From the NCBI GenBank assembly GCA_903908495.1, contig CAIVSK010000222.1:1-64000 (forward strand): 64,000 nucleotides of DNA, in the 5' to 3' direction. Below, piece after piece: positions 50,304-60,100 of the stretch (position 1 is the first letter of the stretch; each line of letters starts with the position of its first letter). Position numbers and translations under genes: made by a program. The notes under the pieces are model-generated. The model did no database searches and was not told the origin of the DNA. It worked only from the letters and a program-made list of their open reading frames with translations. This DNA comes from Akkermansiaceae bacterium (GTDB lineage: Bacteria > Verrucomicrobiota > Verrucomicrobiia > Verrucomicrobiales > Akkermansiaceae).

Positions 50304-51761
50304 TCATACCAATAGATGCAGCAGGAGCTTCGGATCGCTTGCGGTGCGGATGGCGGTTTCCCGGTCGATGAGTCGGTCGCGGACCAGATTGGCGAGCGAG
50401 CGTTCGAGGGTGATCATGCCGTCGTCACCGCCTGTTAGCATGGCGTTGCGCATGAAGTGGTCATGGCCTTCGCGGATGCCGTTGGCGACCGCCGGGGTGA
50501 CCAGCAGCTTTTCTACCGCGGGAACCAATCCGCCGGCACGGGAGGGGACGAGGCGTTGCGACAACACGGCCCGCAGCGACAATGCCAACTGGGTGCGGAT
50601 GTGCGTCTGCTGGTGACCCGGAAACACATCGACGATGCGGTTGACCGCCGTCGAGGCGCTGCCGGAATGCATCGTGGAGAGGACGAGGTGCCCGGTCTCA
50701 GCAGCAGTTAGAGCGGCGGCGATCGTGGCGTGGTCGCGCATCTCACCGAGCAGAATGACGTCCGGACTTTCGCGCAGGGCAGCGCGCAGGCCGGTGGCGA
50801 AGCTCTCGACATTGTTGCCCACCTCGCGCTGGTGGATCATGCATTGGATCTCGCGGTGCTCGTATTCGATCGGATCCTCGATGGTGATGATGTGCCGCGG
50901 GCGGGTGCGGTTGAGGAAGTCGACGAGCGCCGCCAGAGTGGTTGATTTCCCCGATCCGGCAACACCGGTCACCAGCACCAGGCCGTTGGGAAACGTGGCG
51001 AGCTGATGCAGGTCATCGGGAAGGGAAAGTTCGGAGAGTTGCGGCGCTCGGCGGCGGATCGGGCGCAGCGCGGCGGCCACGCCATCCAAATGCCGGAAGA
51101 CATTGACGCGGATCCGGCGCGGGCCGTCCGGCATTTCCCAGCGGACGGCGAAATCGACGCTGCCGGATTGCTCGAGTTCGCGGCGGGCTCCTTCGTCGGG
51201 CAGCAGCGCGAGAATTTGCTGGTGGCCCGGTGCTCCCGCATCGAGCGGGCTGATCAGTCCATTGCGGCGGATGCGGGGTGGTTTGCCCGACGACAGGAAG
51301 AGATCCGAGGCGTTTTGCAAAAGCGCTTGGCCGAGCAGAGCCACCAAATCCGGATCCGCTCGGGCCTGTGAGGGCGGGTTTCCGGCGTCATCCGGGGCAA
51401 TGGGTTTGGATGACGGTTGGATGAAACTTGCCACCGCACGGGTCAAAGGATCCTCTGCAGCGGGCGCATCCCGCGCGGCGGCCCCCAGCGGGTGGATCTC
51501 GATCCGCCACTCCGGCGTGCCTTGGTGGATCCGGTAGCCGAATTCCACGCCATCCGCCGCCCGCAAGCGGCCCTCCAGCCGCTCGTTTTCGCCGATCATT
51601 TCGCGGGAAATTCGCCGCAGCATGTCCTCACCCAGCGCGGGCATCGAGAGCTCGATCGTCTCACCCAGCCTCAGCAGGTAAGGCGGCCGATCCGCAACCA
51701 GCACCAGCCTCTCGGCGTCCCGTTCCACCATCAGTTTGAAAAATGTGTCGATAATTGCCAT
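50304..51761 (-). CDS. pilT: PilT-family type IV pilus retraction ATPase with extra N-terminal domain
   Basis: The product is about 485 residues; canonical PilT is ~345. Residues 1-140 form an additional domain (IIDTFFKLMVERDAERLVLVADRPPYLLRLGE) that looks like a diverged copy of the PilT N-terminal fold. The usual PilT part starts near residue 160 (DLVALLGQALLQNASDLFLSSGKPPRIRRNG). It has Walker A GVAGSGKSTT, the Asp box IEDPIEYEH, Walker B DVILLGEMRD and the His box TGHLVLSTMHSGS. It starts 4 nt after the stop of the broken PAS/REC gene, so the two formed an operon. It is a retraction or secretion-motor ATPase; pilin genes are not in the window. Confidence 0.85.
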   Translation of the reverse strand: MAIIDTFFKLMVERDAERLVLVADRPPYLLRLGETIELSMPALGEDMLRRISREMIGENERLEGRLRAADGVEFGYRIHQGTPEWRIEIHPLGAAARDAPAAEDPLTRAVASFIQPSSKPIAPDDAGNPPSQARADPDLVALLGQALLQNASDLFLSSGKPPRIRRNGLISPLDAGAPGHQQILALLPDEGARRELEQSGSVDFAVRWEMPDGPRRIRVNVFRHLDGVAAALRPIRRRAPQLSELSLPDDLHQLATFPNGLVLVTGVAGSGKSTTLAALVDFLNRTRPRHIITIEDPIEYEHREIQCMIHQREVGNNVESFATGLRAALRESPDVILLGEMRDHATIAAALTAAETGHLVLSTMHSGSASTAVNRIVDVFPGHQQTHIRTQLALSLRAVLSQRLVPSRAGGLVPAVEKLLVTPAVANGIREGHDHFMRNAMLTGGDDGMITLERSLANLVRDRLIDRETAIRTASDPKLLLHLLV

Positions 51762-51765
51762 GATT

Positions 51766-52378
51766 TCACCTGTGCACCCATTTATTAGCGTTCTCCGGCG
51801 GCGATTCGGGCAGAATGGCAGCAAGCTCGCCTCGTTTGAACGGCTTGGAGAGGAATTCGTCCATCCCGGCGGCGAGGTATTGATCGCGGTCGCCGGGCAT
51901 CACGTTTGCGGTCACGGTGATGATCGGGACATGACTTCCGGACTTCGCCTCGATTCCGCGGATTTTCATGGTGGCTTCCACACCGTTCATCCCAGGCATC
52001 ACCACGTCCATGAGGATCGCAAAATATTTCCCGGCAACAAAGGCATCGACCGCAGCGCCTCCGTCGGCGGCAAATTCGGCGCGGTAGCCGCGGCTCCGGA
52101 GTGCCCGTGGTACGGCCCACTGCTCCAAGGGGGCCGGGTCGCCGCTGGGCAGGAAGACCGGCCAGTGAAGCGCCACCGATCACCAGGTCGAACAACGAGG
52201 CACCGAGGGCCTCTTGATTCCGGCAACAGAAGGTCGATTCCGCCGCCGAATTCCAGAGAACGATTTTGCCATCCCGTTCAATGGCCATGATCGGCTCGGC
52301 CACGGTATCGAGCAGCGCTTGATAGCCCGCGTCGGCATTCTGAAAAAGCTCGGTCACGGAGCTGCGCATGACGGCCAA
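51766..52378 (-). pseudogene. Broken PAS / response-regulator hybrid gene
   Basis: Two frames together form a damaged signalling gene. The first, from ATG 52378, has a PAS-like start (FQNADAGYQALLDTVAEPIMAIERDGKIVLWNSAAE). The second ends in the C-terminal two-thirds of a receiver domain: GYRAEFAADGGAAVDAFVAG, phospho-acceptor Asp in ILMDVVMPGMNG, then ITVTANVMPGD and FLSKPFKRGEL. The receiver lacks its first strand and acidic pair, the PAS domain is cut short, and the frames change near 52170. A hybrid histidine kinase that lost its kinase part and shifted frame is the simplest reading. Confidence 0.7.
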
Positions 52379-52516
52379 CGGTACAGCAAATGTAGCGGCG
52401 ATCCAGCAAATATCCGGAAAACAACCGAAAAATCGCGCCGATTTTCACGGGAAAATCCCCGATCTGGTTTTGCCGATTGTCATTGCTGGAGGCATCGGCC
52501 CGGTGTAGTCCGGTGC

Positions 52517-52663
52517 ATGCATTGGCTCATCCTTGGCCTCGTTCTGGTCCAATCCGCGTGGGTGCTGTGCGACAATATTATTGCCCTCAACTTGATGCTC
52601 GATCGGGCCTCTGGTTCCCGACCGGACGCTCAAGCCCGCCCCGCAGATTTTCTCACTGGGTGA
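52517..52663 (+). CDS. Possible small membrane protein
   Basis: A 48-residue frame starts MHWLILGLVLVQSAWVLCDN, with one hydrophobic segment, and ends ARPADFLTG. It overlaps the end of the convergent giant gene by 11 bp. There is no clear ribosome site and no homology is recognised. It is reported only because the hydrophobic start and GC-rich codons are compatible with a small protein. Confidence 0.25.
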   Translation: MHWLILGLVLVQSAWVLCDNIIALNLMLDRASGSRPDAQARPADFLTG

Positions 52664-55600
52664 CCTTGACCCGCAGGAAGCCGGTGGCGGGCAATCCATT
52701 CGAGCCGGCCAGGCTGAAGGTGCGGTATTCGTAGCCGCTGGGCGGTGTCGCGTTAGGGGCGGGCGGAGCCACCAAGCTAACGGGTGTCACCGTGCCCGTG
52801 AAGGAACCCAGGGTGGTGCTGCCCTCCAGGGTGTAGGTGACGCCGTCCTGGCTGGCACTGGGCGAGGGGCTGCCGGTGAAGGCCGGCGTGCCGCTGCGCA
52901 CGGCGATGGTCAGGAGCAATTCCTTAAGGGTATCGCCATTGCTGTCCGCCAGGATGGCATAGATTGCCGGCCGGCTGCTGCCGCTGTTAGGAGTGCCGCC
53001 CAATGCGAACTCCACCAGATTGGAGCTGCCATCGTGATCGGGATCGGAAGCAGGACCCCGGTCTGCCGGAGCGATGGATGGGAAGCCGGCGATCCAGGTA
53101 TCGTAGGCGGAAGCGCTGATGATCACCAGCAGTTTGCCGTTGCCGGTGATCACTCCCGGATGCGTGGTGGCGTCGTAAACGCCGGCTGGCAGGGAAACGC
53201 CCCCGATCTTGAGCCCGCCCACCTGGTCGGTCAGACCATGCGTTAGATTGAGCACGGCACCGGTGGCGATGGTCACAGCGGACGTGTTGGAGAGATAGGC
53301 GGTGGACAGCGACAAGGTGCCGGCGTTGACGGTCGTGGGACCGGCATAGGTATTGGCTCCGGTAAGCGTCAGCGTGCCTGCACCCTGTTTGGTGAGGCCG
53401 CCGTCACCGCCGAGGGCCTGGGCGATGGTGATCGTCTGGCCATTGCTGTCGATGAAGGCACCGCCACTATCGACCGTCACCAGGTCGTGTTGGCTCATGA
53501 AGTCGAGGCTGGCCCCGGTGTGGGCGCGCAGGATGCCACCGTTGAAGTGGAACTCGGTATAGTTCATGGCGTTGAAGTCGCGCTGCACGACGCGTTTGGC
53601 GATGATGGTGCCGCCATTCAGATAGGCCACCGAGTGGCTGGTGCCGGTGCCTTCGGCACTGAGGTAGAGGCCGCCGCCGTTGATGTTGAGGGTGCCTGTG
53701 CCGGAAACCGTGAGAGTTCCGCTGCCATTTTCACCGACGTTGAACCCGGCACCCGCATCGGTCTGGTTGACCGTGCCGCCGCTGATGTTGAAGTAACCCG
53801 TGGCACCCTGGCGCCGGCCGATGGTGATATAGCTGGTGGAGTTATAGGTGCCGCCGGTCACGTTCACGGTGCCGGTGGTGCCGGCGTTCTTGCCGATGAA
53901 GTCAACGCCGGTGGTGGACACCGTGGCGTTGTCCTGGATGTTGAGGGTACCGATGGAGGCACCGACGTCGCCGACGTTGAAGTCGGTGGGAGTGGTAAGA
54001 CTGCCGCTGCCTTTCACCGTGAGGGTGCCGACCCCGTCATTTCCGATGGAGAACCAACCGCCGCTATGAACCAGGCTGGCGTTATCCTGAATGGTTAGGT
54101 TGCCGACGGCCGTGCCGTTGAGTGCAATCTGAATGTTGCTGTTGGCGGTATAAACCGTGGTGCCGCCGAGGGTCACGTTAGTCGTGGAATTGGCCCCCTG
54201 AGCCAGCAAGGTCGTCCCGCCGACCGTCAGGTTGCTGTTCTGGACGATCATGTTGGCACTGGCGTTGGTGGCGCTGCCGGTTGAGATGTTTCCAGGAATC
54301 GAAGCGGTTTGGCCCGGGCCGGTGAATGCCAAGGTGCCCGCTTGGATATCGGCCGCGCCGAGGGTGACTGCGGCATTGGTGAACTCCAGCGTGCCGGCTC
54401 CGGCTTTCTTGAAGGTGACGCCGATGGTACCGGCAACCACGCCGCCGAGGGTCAGGTTGTTGGCATTCGAGATGCCGCTGCCCGCGGCGCTGATGGTCAG
54501 GCCGCGGTCGATGATGATGTTAGAGCCGGAATATTCGAGCGTGCCGCCGTTAAGCACGAGGTTGGCCGCCGCCGCGGAGGCCGCACCCAGCGGGCTGGCC
54601 ACGCCGCCGTTGGCCAGGGTATCGACCGTGGTGGTGCCGCCTGCAAGTGTGGTCACGCCGATGTAATCGTTGTTCGCGGTGCTAATGGCTAGAGATGCGG
54701 ATCCCGTCTTCACGATGCCGGTGGATCCGCTGATTTTTCCGCTGCCGCCCAACGAGTATGGCAGAGTGGAGTTGTTGAATGCCACTGTGGCCGGCGAGAC
54801 GGGCAGATTCAGGATCAGCGCGGTGGGTCCGGGCGCGCTGTCGTCAAACGTCACTGGCAGCGGGTTCTGATAGATCGAAGGGGCAAGCGTGCTTTTGTCT
54901 AACCAGTTCTGGGTGCTGGTATCCCAGTTGCCATCCACGGTCCCCTGCCAAAGAGGGAAGGAAACGACCGAGACGTTCAACGAGACCAGGCCGCTGCCAT
55001 CGTCGATGAGAGTGGCGATCACGCCGAGGGGCAGACTGCCGAGAACGAAGCTGCCAGTCCCGGACCTCGCCGCGTAGCTGACCAGCGGGATGGTCCCCGA
55101 GGCGATCTGGGCGTCGGTGATATTGAGGGTGACGGCTCCGTTGAGCGTGAGTGTGCCGGTCACATCAAGCGGAGCGATCGTCGGATTGCCAGGGGAATTG
55201 CCGAGATCAATGTCCAAAGTCGTCGCTGCCGACGTGCCAAAGGTGACATTGGGGACGGCCAGCGTCGCGGTGTCCACGCTCTGGGTTAGGCCGATGCCCG
55301 CTCCGTTGGCGACGGTGAAATTGCCGATGCCGGTGGAATTTGTGGTAACTGCCAGCTTGCCGGCGTTTACGGTATGGTTGCCGGTGTAGGTGTTCGCGCC
55401 GGTCAAGGTGAGCGTGCCAACCCCGGTCTTGATCACGCCGCCGGTCCCGGCGAGCACCTGCGAGGCAGTTAGATCGAAGCCTGCGGTATTCACCAGCAAG
55501 CCACCGGCATTGATGTTCGCACTAGCGAGCGTGGCGAGGAAAACGCTGCTGCTGCTGCTCGCGACGATCTGGGTGCCGTTAAAGTTGACGTTTGCGGTGC

Positions 55601-56915
55601 CGGCCCCGCCTGTGATCTGGGAGGTTTTCACCGTGCCGCCGTTCATATTGAGGGTGCCGGTGGTGCCGCTTTGCACCCCCAGCACAAACCTGGAACTGCG
55701 GTACTCAGCGGCCCCGGAAATCGTTAGTACACCAGTGCAGTTGTTCTGCTCGCCGATCCAGGTGATACCGCGGTCAGCGACCGTGCTGGGACCAACCACC
55801 ACCAGTCCGCCGCTCATGTTCATCGTCCCGGCACCGCTGCTTGCGACGATGAAGTTGCTGTCACCGGTCTTGGTCCAGGTACCGCCAGTCATGGTCACCG
55901 TGCCGCTCGCTCCAACGCCGGTGTTAGTACCATCCTTGCGCCCGATCACCGACCAACTGCCCACCGTGAGCGAACCGCTGGAAAAATGCATCGTGCCGGT
56001 GGCCCCGGTGTTGTTGCCGACCCAGAACTCGCCATTGACGGTGAGGTTGGTACCGCCGAGATTGAGAGTACCGTTAGATGAGTGGACACTGCCGGTGGTC
56101 AAGTTCTCACCGACGCGGAAAACACCTGCGGTGGTGAACGTGCCACCGGTCAGGTTCGCGGTGCCGGTCCCGCCGTCGGTGGTTAGACTGTTGATGGTCA
56201 CGCCGCCACCGATCGTAACGGCGGTGCTGGCACCCGATTTGGTGACGGCGCCGCCGGACATGCTGAAGATACCGGTGCTGCTGGCCCCGTTTCCGACTTC
56301 GATTTCATTGACCACCGTGAGGGTGCCGGAATCCATCTTCACCGTGCCGGTGCCGCCGAGGTTGCCGACCAGCAACTGGGTGCCGACGGCAAGCGTGCCG
56401 GTGGTGTGAATGTTGAGTGCTCCGGTCGCAACGCCGAGAGAACCTCCGACACAAACCCGATACGGGATCGTCAGATTCCCGCTGCCCTGGCCGAATCCAG
56501 TCAGACTGCCTCCGCTGGCTGCGGTGTTGGCCAGGTTATAGGTGCCATTGCCGCCGGTGGTCCGGCCGAGCACCAGGTCATTGCCTGCGCTCACGGAGGC
56601 ATTTCCCGCCACATGGTTCACCCGACCGGCGAGGGTATTGCCGACGAGGATGGTGGTCGGAATCGGGTTAATGTCTGCTGAGATCGTCGGGACATTGGCC
56701 GGAATGCTATTGATGAGGACGGTTCCGGAACCGCCGGTTGTGCCTGTCCAGTTGGCAAAATTGTTCCAATCGGTACTGGTGCCGCCGGTCCAAGAGGCCA
56801 GGGCGGAATTCGAGCCAAGAATGGCGGTGCCGACGAGCAGGCCGCCAAACCAGCGGGCATGGTTCAAAGCAGTGGCCGTTAGGGAAGCACGGGTGTGGGA
56901 CATTGGGGTCTTCAT
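52653..56915 (-). CDS. Giant secreted beta-strand repeat protein (tandem copy 1)
   Basis: The protein has 1420 residues with an N-terminal hydrophobic segment (WFGGLLVGTAILGSNSALA). Most of the length is a right-handed beta-helix built of ~30-residue Gly/Thr-rich units such as GTGTVKMDSGTLTVVNE, GTMHFSSGSLTVGSW and GTVNVTGGTYNSTSY. Autotransporter-associated repeats (IKTGVGTLTLTGANTYTGN, LTKQGAGTLTLTGANTYAGP) recur. The C-terminus has DPDHDGSSNLVEFALGG and a terminal module (LLLTIAVRSGTPAFTGSPSP, ending FLRVKVTQ) nearly identical to that of the next gene. It is probably displayed on the surface or released; substrate or partner unknown. Confidence 0.8.
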   Translation of the reverse strand: MKTPMSHTRASLTATALNHARWFGGLLVGTAILGSNSALASWTGGTSTDWNNFANWTGTTGGSGTVLINSIPANVPTISADINPIPTTILVGNTLAGRVNHVAGNASVSAGNDLVLGRTTGGNGTYNLANTAASGGSLTGFGQGSGNLTIPYRVCVGGSLGVATGALNIHTTGTLAVGTQLLVGNLGGTGTVKMDSGTLTVVNEIEVGNGASSTGIFSMSGGAVTKSGASTAVTIGGGVTINSLTTDGGTGTANLTGGTFTTAGVFRVGENLTTGSVHSSNGTLNLGGTNLTVNGEFWVGNNTGATGTMHFSSGSLTVGSWSVIGRKDGTNTGVGASGTVTMTGGTWTKTGDSNFIVASSGAGTMNMSGGLVVVGPSTVADRGITWIGEQNNCTGVLTISGAAEYRSSRFVLGVQSGTTGTLNMNGGTVKTSQITGGAGTANVNFNGTQIVASSSSSVFLATLASANINAGGLLVNTAGFDLTASQVLAGTGGVIKTGVGTLTLTGANTYTGNHTVNAGKLAVTTNSTGIGNFTVANGAGIGLTQSVDTATLAVPNVTFGTSAATTLDIDLGNSPGNPTIAPLDVTGTLTLNGAVTLNITDAQIASGTIPLVSYAARSGTGSFVLGSLPLGVIATLIDDGSGLVSLNVSVVSFPLWQGTVDGNWDTSTQNWLDKSTLAPSIYQNPLPVTFDDSAPGPTALILNLPVSPATVAFNNSTLPYSLGGSGKISGSTGIVKTGSASLAISTANNDYIGVTTLAGGTTTVDTLANGGVASPLGAASAAAANLVLNGGTLEYSGSNIIIDRGLTISAAGSGISNANNLTLGGVVAGTIGVTFKKAGAGTLEFTNAAVTLGAADIQAGTLAFTGPGQTASIPGNISTGSATNASANMIVQNSNLTVGGTTLLAQGANSTTNVTLGGTTVYTANSNIQIALNGTAVGNLTIQDNASLVHSGGWFSIGNDGVGTLTVKGSGSLTTPTDFNVGDVGASIGTLNIQDNATVSTTGVDFIGKNAGTTGTVNVTGGTYNSTSYITIGRRQGATGYFNISGGTVNQTDAGAGFNVGENGSGTLTVSGTGTLNINGGGLYLSAEGTGTSHSVAYLNGGTIIAKRVVQRDFNAMNYTEFHFNGGILRAHTGASLDFMSQHDLVTVDSGGAFIDSNGQTITIAQALGGDGGLTKQGAGTLTLTGANTYAGPTTVNAGTLSLSTAYLSNTSAVTIATGAVLNLTHGLTDQVGGLKIGGVSLPAGVYDATTHPGVITGNGKLLVIISASAYDTWIAGFPSIAPADRGPASDPDHDGSSNLVEFALGGTPNSGSSRPAIYAILADSNGDTLKELLLTIAVRSGTPAFTGSPSPSASQDGVTYTLEGSTTLGSFTGTVTPVSLVAPPAPNATPPSGYEYRTFSLAGSNGLPATGFLRVKVTQ

Positions 56916-57131
56916 GGGGGTTTGAAATTTGTGGGAGAAACCGGAATTGCGGTTTCAATAAGTCTTGCCGCGCTGCGGCGGGCCGGGAGTAAGGCGCATC
57001 ATGCGGGCCTGAACTCAAGAGTCTGACGACGGGTTGCCACTTGGCGATGGCGGCAGGTCGTTCTTGCTAGATAAATGCGGTGTACGCCAAATCGAATCCG
57101 TAGCCGGACGGAATTCCACGAATTTTGCCAG

Positions 57132-57160
57132 AAAACCCCGGTCGCTTTCACGACCGGGGC
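57132..57160 (-). terminator. Rho-independent terminator after tandem copy 2
   Basis: On the minus strand CCCCGGTCG and CGACCGGGG form a perfect 9-bp stem with a 6-nt loop, followed by TTTT. It starts 22 nt after the stop of the gene at 57182-62155, so the two giant genes are probably transcribed separately. Confidence 0.85.
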
Positions 57161-57181
57161 GTTGATGTTTCTATGGACGGC

Positions 57182-60100
57182 TCAGTTCGAGACCTTCACG
57201 CGGAGGAAGCCCGCATTCGACAGGCCGTTCGAGCCGTTGAGGCTGAAGGTCCGGTACTCGTAACCGGCTGGCGGAGTGGCATTCGGCGCGGGCGGCGCTA
57301 CCGTGGTGACCGGAGTCACTGCGGTTGTGAAGCTGCCCAGCGTCGTGCTGCCCTCGATGGTGTAGGTGAAGCCTTCCTGGGTGGAGGTAGGCGACGGGCT
57401 GCCGGTGAACGCCGGAGTGCCGCTGCGCACCGCGATGGTCAGAAGCAGTTCAGGGAGCGAGTCACCGTCAGCGCTGCTATCGGCCGTCAAGCTGAACGTC
57501 TTGGCGTTGTTGCTGGCACTGGTCGGGTCTCCGCCGAGGGCGAACTCGATAGCGTTGGACTGGCCATCACCATCCGGGTCAGCCCCTGGGGCACCGTTGG
57601 TGAGCGGGTTCAAACCGTGGCTGACGGCCCAGTTGCTATAGGCGGTCGGAATGTACTCAAGCGTGATGTTGGTGGGATTGTAAGCCACGCGGAAGCCGGC
57701 CGGCACATTCTGTTCGATGAAGGTACCGGTGTGCGTCGCATAGGTTGCAATCACGTAGGACATTGCCGTCGGCGGTGCCAGCAGGCTGAAGTCGAGCACC
57801 GCGCCCGGGCTGATGGCCAGATCGCCACCGAGCAACAGGGCGTCCGCAGCAGCTCCGGAGACCTCGCAAACGTAGGTGCCGCCGATGGAGGAACCGTTGC
57901 CGAGAGTGTCGTCAGCGCTGAAGGTGCCGACACCCGCTGCTCCCGGAGCAATCGTACTTCCGGCTGGAACGACCAACTCACCACCCACCGAACCGGTGCC
58001 ACCGAGCGTACCGGCAGCCACCGTGGTGGTGCCGAGGTAGCTGTTGGCTCCGTTGAGCTCGAGGGTTCCCAATCCCTGTTTGGTGAGGTTGCCACCGCCG
58101 TCGCTGAGCACTTGTCCGATCGCGATGGTCTGTCCATTGCTATCGATGAAGGCACCACCGACATTCACGTTTACCGTGTCGAGTCCGCCCATGAAGGCGA
58201 GGTTGGCACCGGGGCCGGCTTTCAGCACGCCGCCGTTGAAGCTGAATTCGCTGGTGCCGCCGCCGTCAGCGATTTTCTTGGCGACGAACGTTCCTCCATC
58301 CAGGTGGACTGTCCCCTTGCCGGTCGAGCTGTTAGACACCAGCACGCCATTCGAACCGACCGAGGAAACGGTAGCGGTGCCCTCGATGTTGAGGGTACCG
58401 GTGCCTTCCTCGCCGACGATCAAGGCGTTGCCCGTCCCGGTTTGATTGAAGACCCCCGTTCCCGAAACGGTGACAACACCGGTGGAACCATTGTTCCGGC
58501 CGATGGCGAGCCATCCGGCGGCATTGGTGACGCCACCGCTCTGCAGCCAGGTTCCCGTACCGCTCATGCCGACCTGGAACAGGCCGCCGTTGTTGGTGAA
58601 GGTTCCTCCCGTTTGGATGACCGTTCCGAACCGGTCGCCATTTCTACCGACATAGATGGAGCCTGCTGCCGTGATGGTTCCGTTATCTTGCAGGGTCACG
58701 GTCACTGGAGCATCGCCGTTTTCATTGACGGAGAAATCATCGGTGCCAGTGAATGATCCGCTGTCTTTGACGAGCATATTACCGCTGCCGTTCATGCCGA
58801 TCGAGCAATAGGAATGCACAGCGACACTGGCGGAATTCTCGATGACCAAATGGCCGACCGATCCGCCATCCTGACCGACCAGAAGCCGGTAGTTGGAGGT
58901 ATAGGCCGAAGTGCCCTTGACGTCGAGCGTTCCAGTGGTCCCGCCGCCTTGGCCGACGTTGGTATCACCAGCGCTCATGATGGAGGCCCCGGTCAGGGTC
59001 TCGAAGCCAGTGGCTCCGGCGCTCTCGCCGATCTTGTTGGCTCCGGCGATGTTGTAGGTGGAGGTGTTCAGCGTCAGCACCGAGGTGGCGAGGTAACCAT
59101 TCACTCCGTTGCTGTAGCCGAGCGAGAGATTGCCTGTGGTTAGCGTCGAGTTGGTGAGCGTACAGGTGGACGTCAAACCGCTTGTTCCGTTGCCCCGTGC
59201 GATGGCAAGGTAATTGCCGCTGCTATTGAGCGTGGTGTGGTCGAACAGCAGATTCGCGCCTGTGGCCGAGGTGGTTCCGACCCAGATATCAACAGCCACC
59301 GTGTTGGTTTGGGTGCCGCCGCCGCTCAGAACCAAGGTGCCGTTATCGACGGTGAAGCCCGGGTTGGCATTGTAGCCAAGCACGTTGGCACCCGGATTGC
59401 TCAGGGTAAGCGTGCCCGCACCGATTTTCCTGAACTGACCGGACGTTGCGTTAATGGCACCACTCATCGTGAGCGCACCCTGGACGTCGAACGCACTGTT
59501 GAGTCCGGCGATGGTGAAGCCGCGGTCGGTGGTCTCACCCGAGCCGGTGTAGCTGAGTTGGCCACCGTTGAACACAAGGTTGGCGGGGCTTGCGGACGCG
59601 GCGCCGAGTGCGCTCGGAGTGCCGGCATTCGTCAGGCTCGACACGCTCAAGATGCCTCCTGTGAGAGTGGTCACGCCGGTGTAGTCGTTCGCCGTGCTGA
59701 TGGCCAGGGTGGACGAACCCGTCTTGGTCAGGCCGGTGGAGCCGGTGATTTTTCCGGTGCCAGATAGGCTATAAGGAACGAGCGAGTTGTTGAAGGTCAC
59801 ATCGCTCGGGGCAACCGTGCCATTCAACACCACTGCGCCGGCGGTGGCACCGATCACCGCATCATCAAACAGTACAGGTGCCGGATTGGCGTAAACGGAC
59901 TCAAGCGTGGTCACTTGGTCGATCCAGTTGGCGGTGGTGGCGTCCCAATTGGCGTCCACTGTGGCATTCCAAACCGGCAGCGAGACACTCGTGATGTTCA
60001 GATAGACCAAGCCCTGGCCCGCACCGTAATAGTTCGGATTGTCGATCAGGGTGGCGACCACGCCGTTGGGCAGGCCGCCGAGTACGAAATTGCCGGAACC

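Noticed and set aside
55390-56409. Plus-strand open frame of 339 codons rich in Pro/Val
   Set aside because: Shadow of the giant gene at 52653-56915; composition mirrors its repeats.
57125-58756. Plus-strand open frame of 543 codons
   Set aside because: Antisense to the 1657-residue protein and starts inside its terminator.
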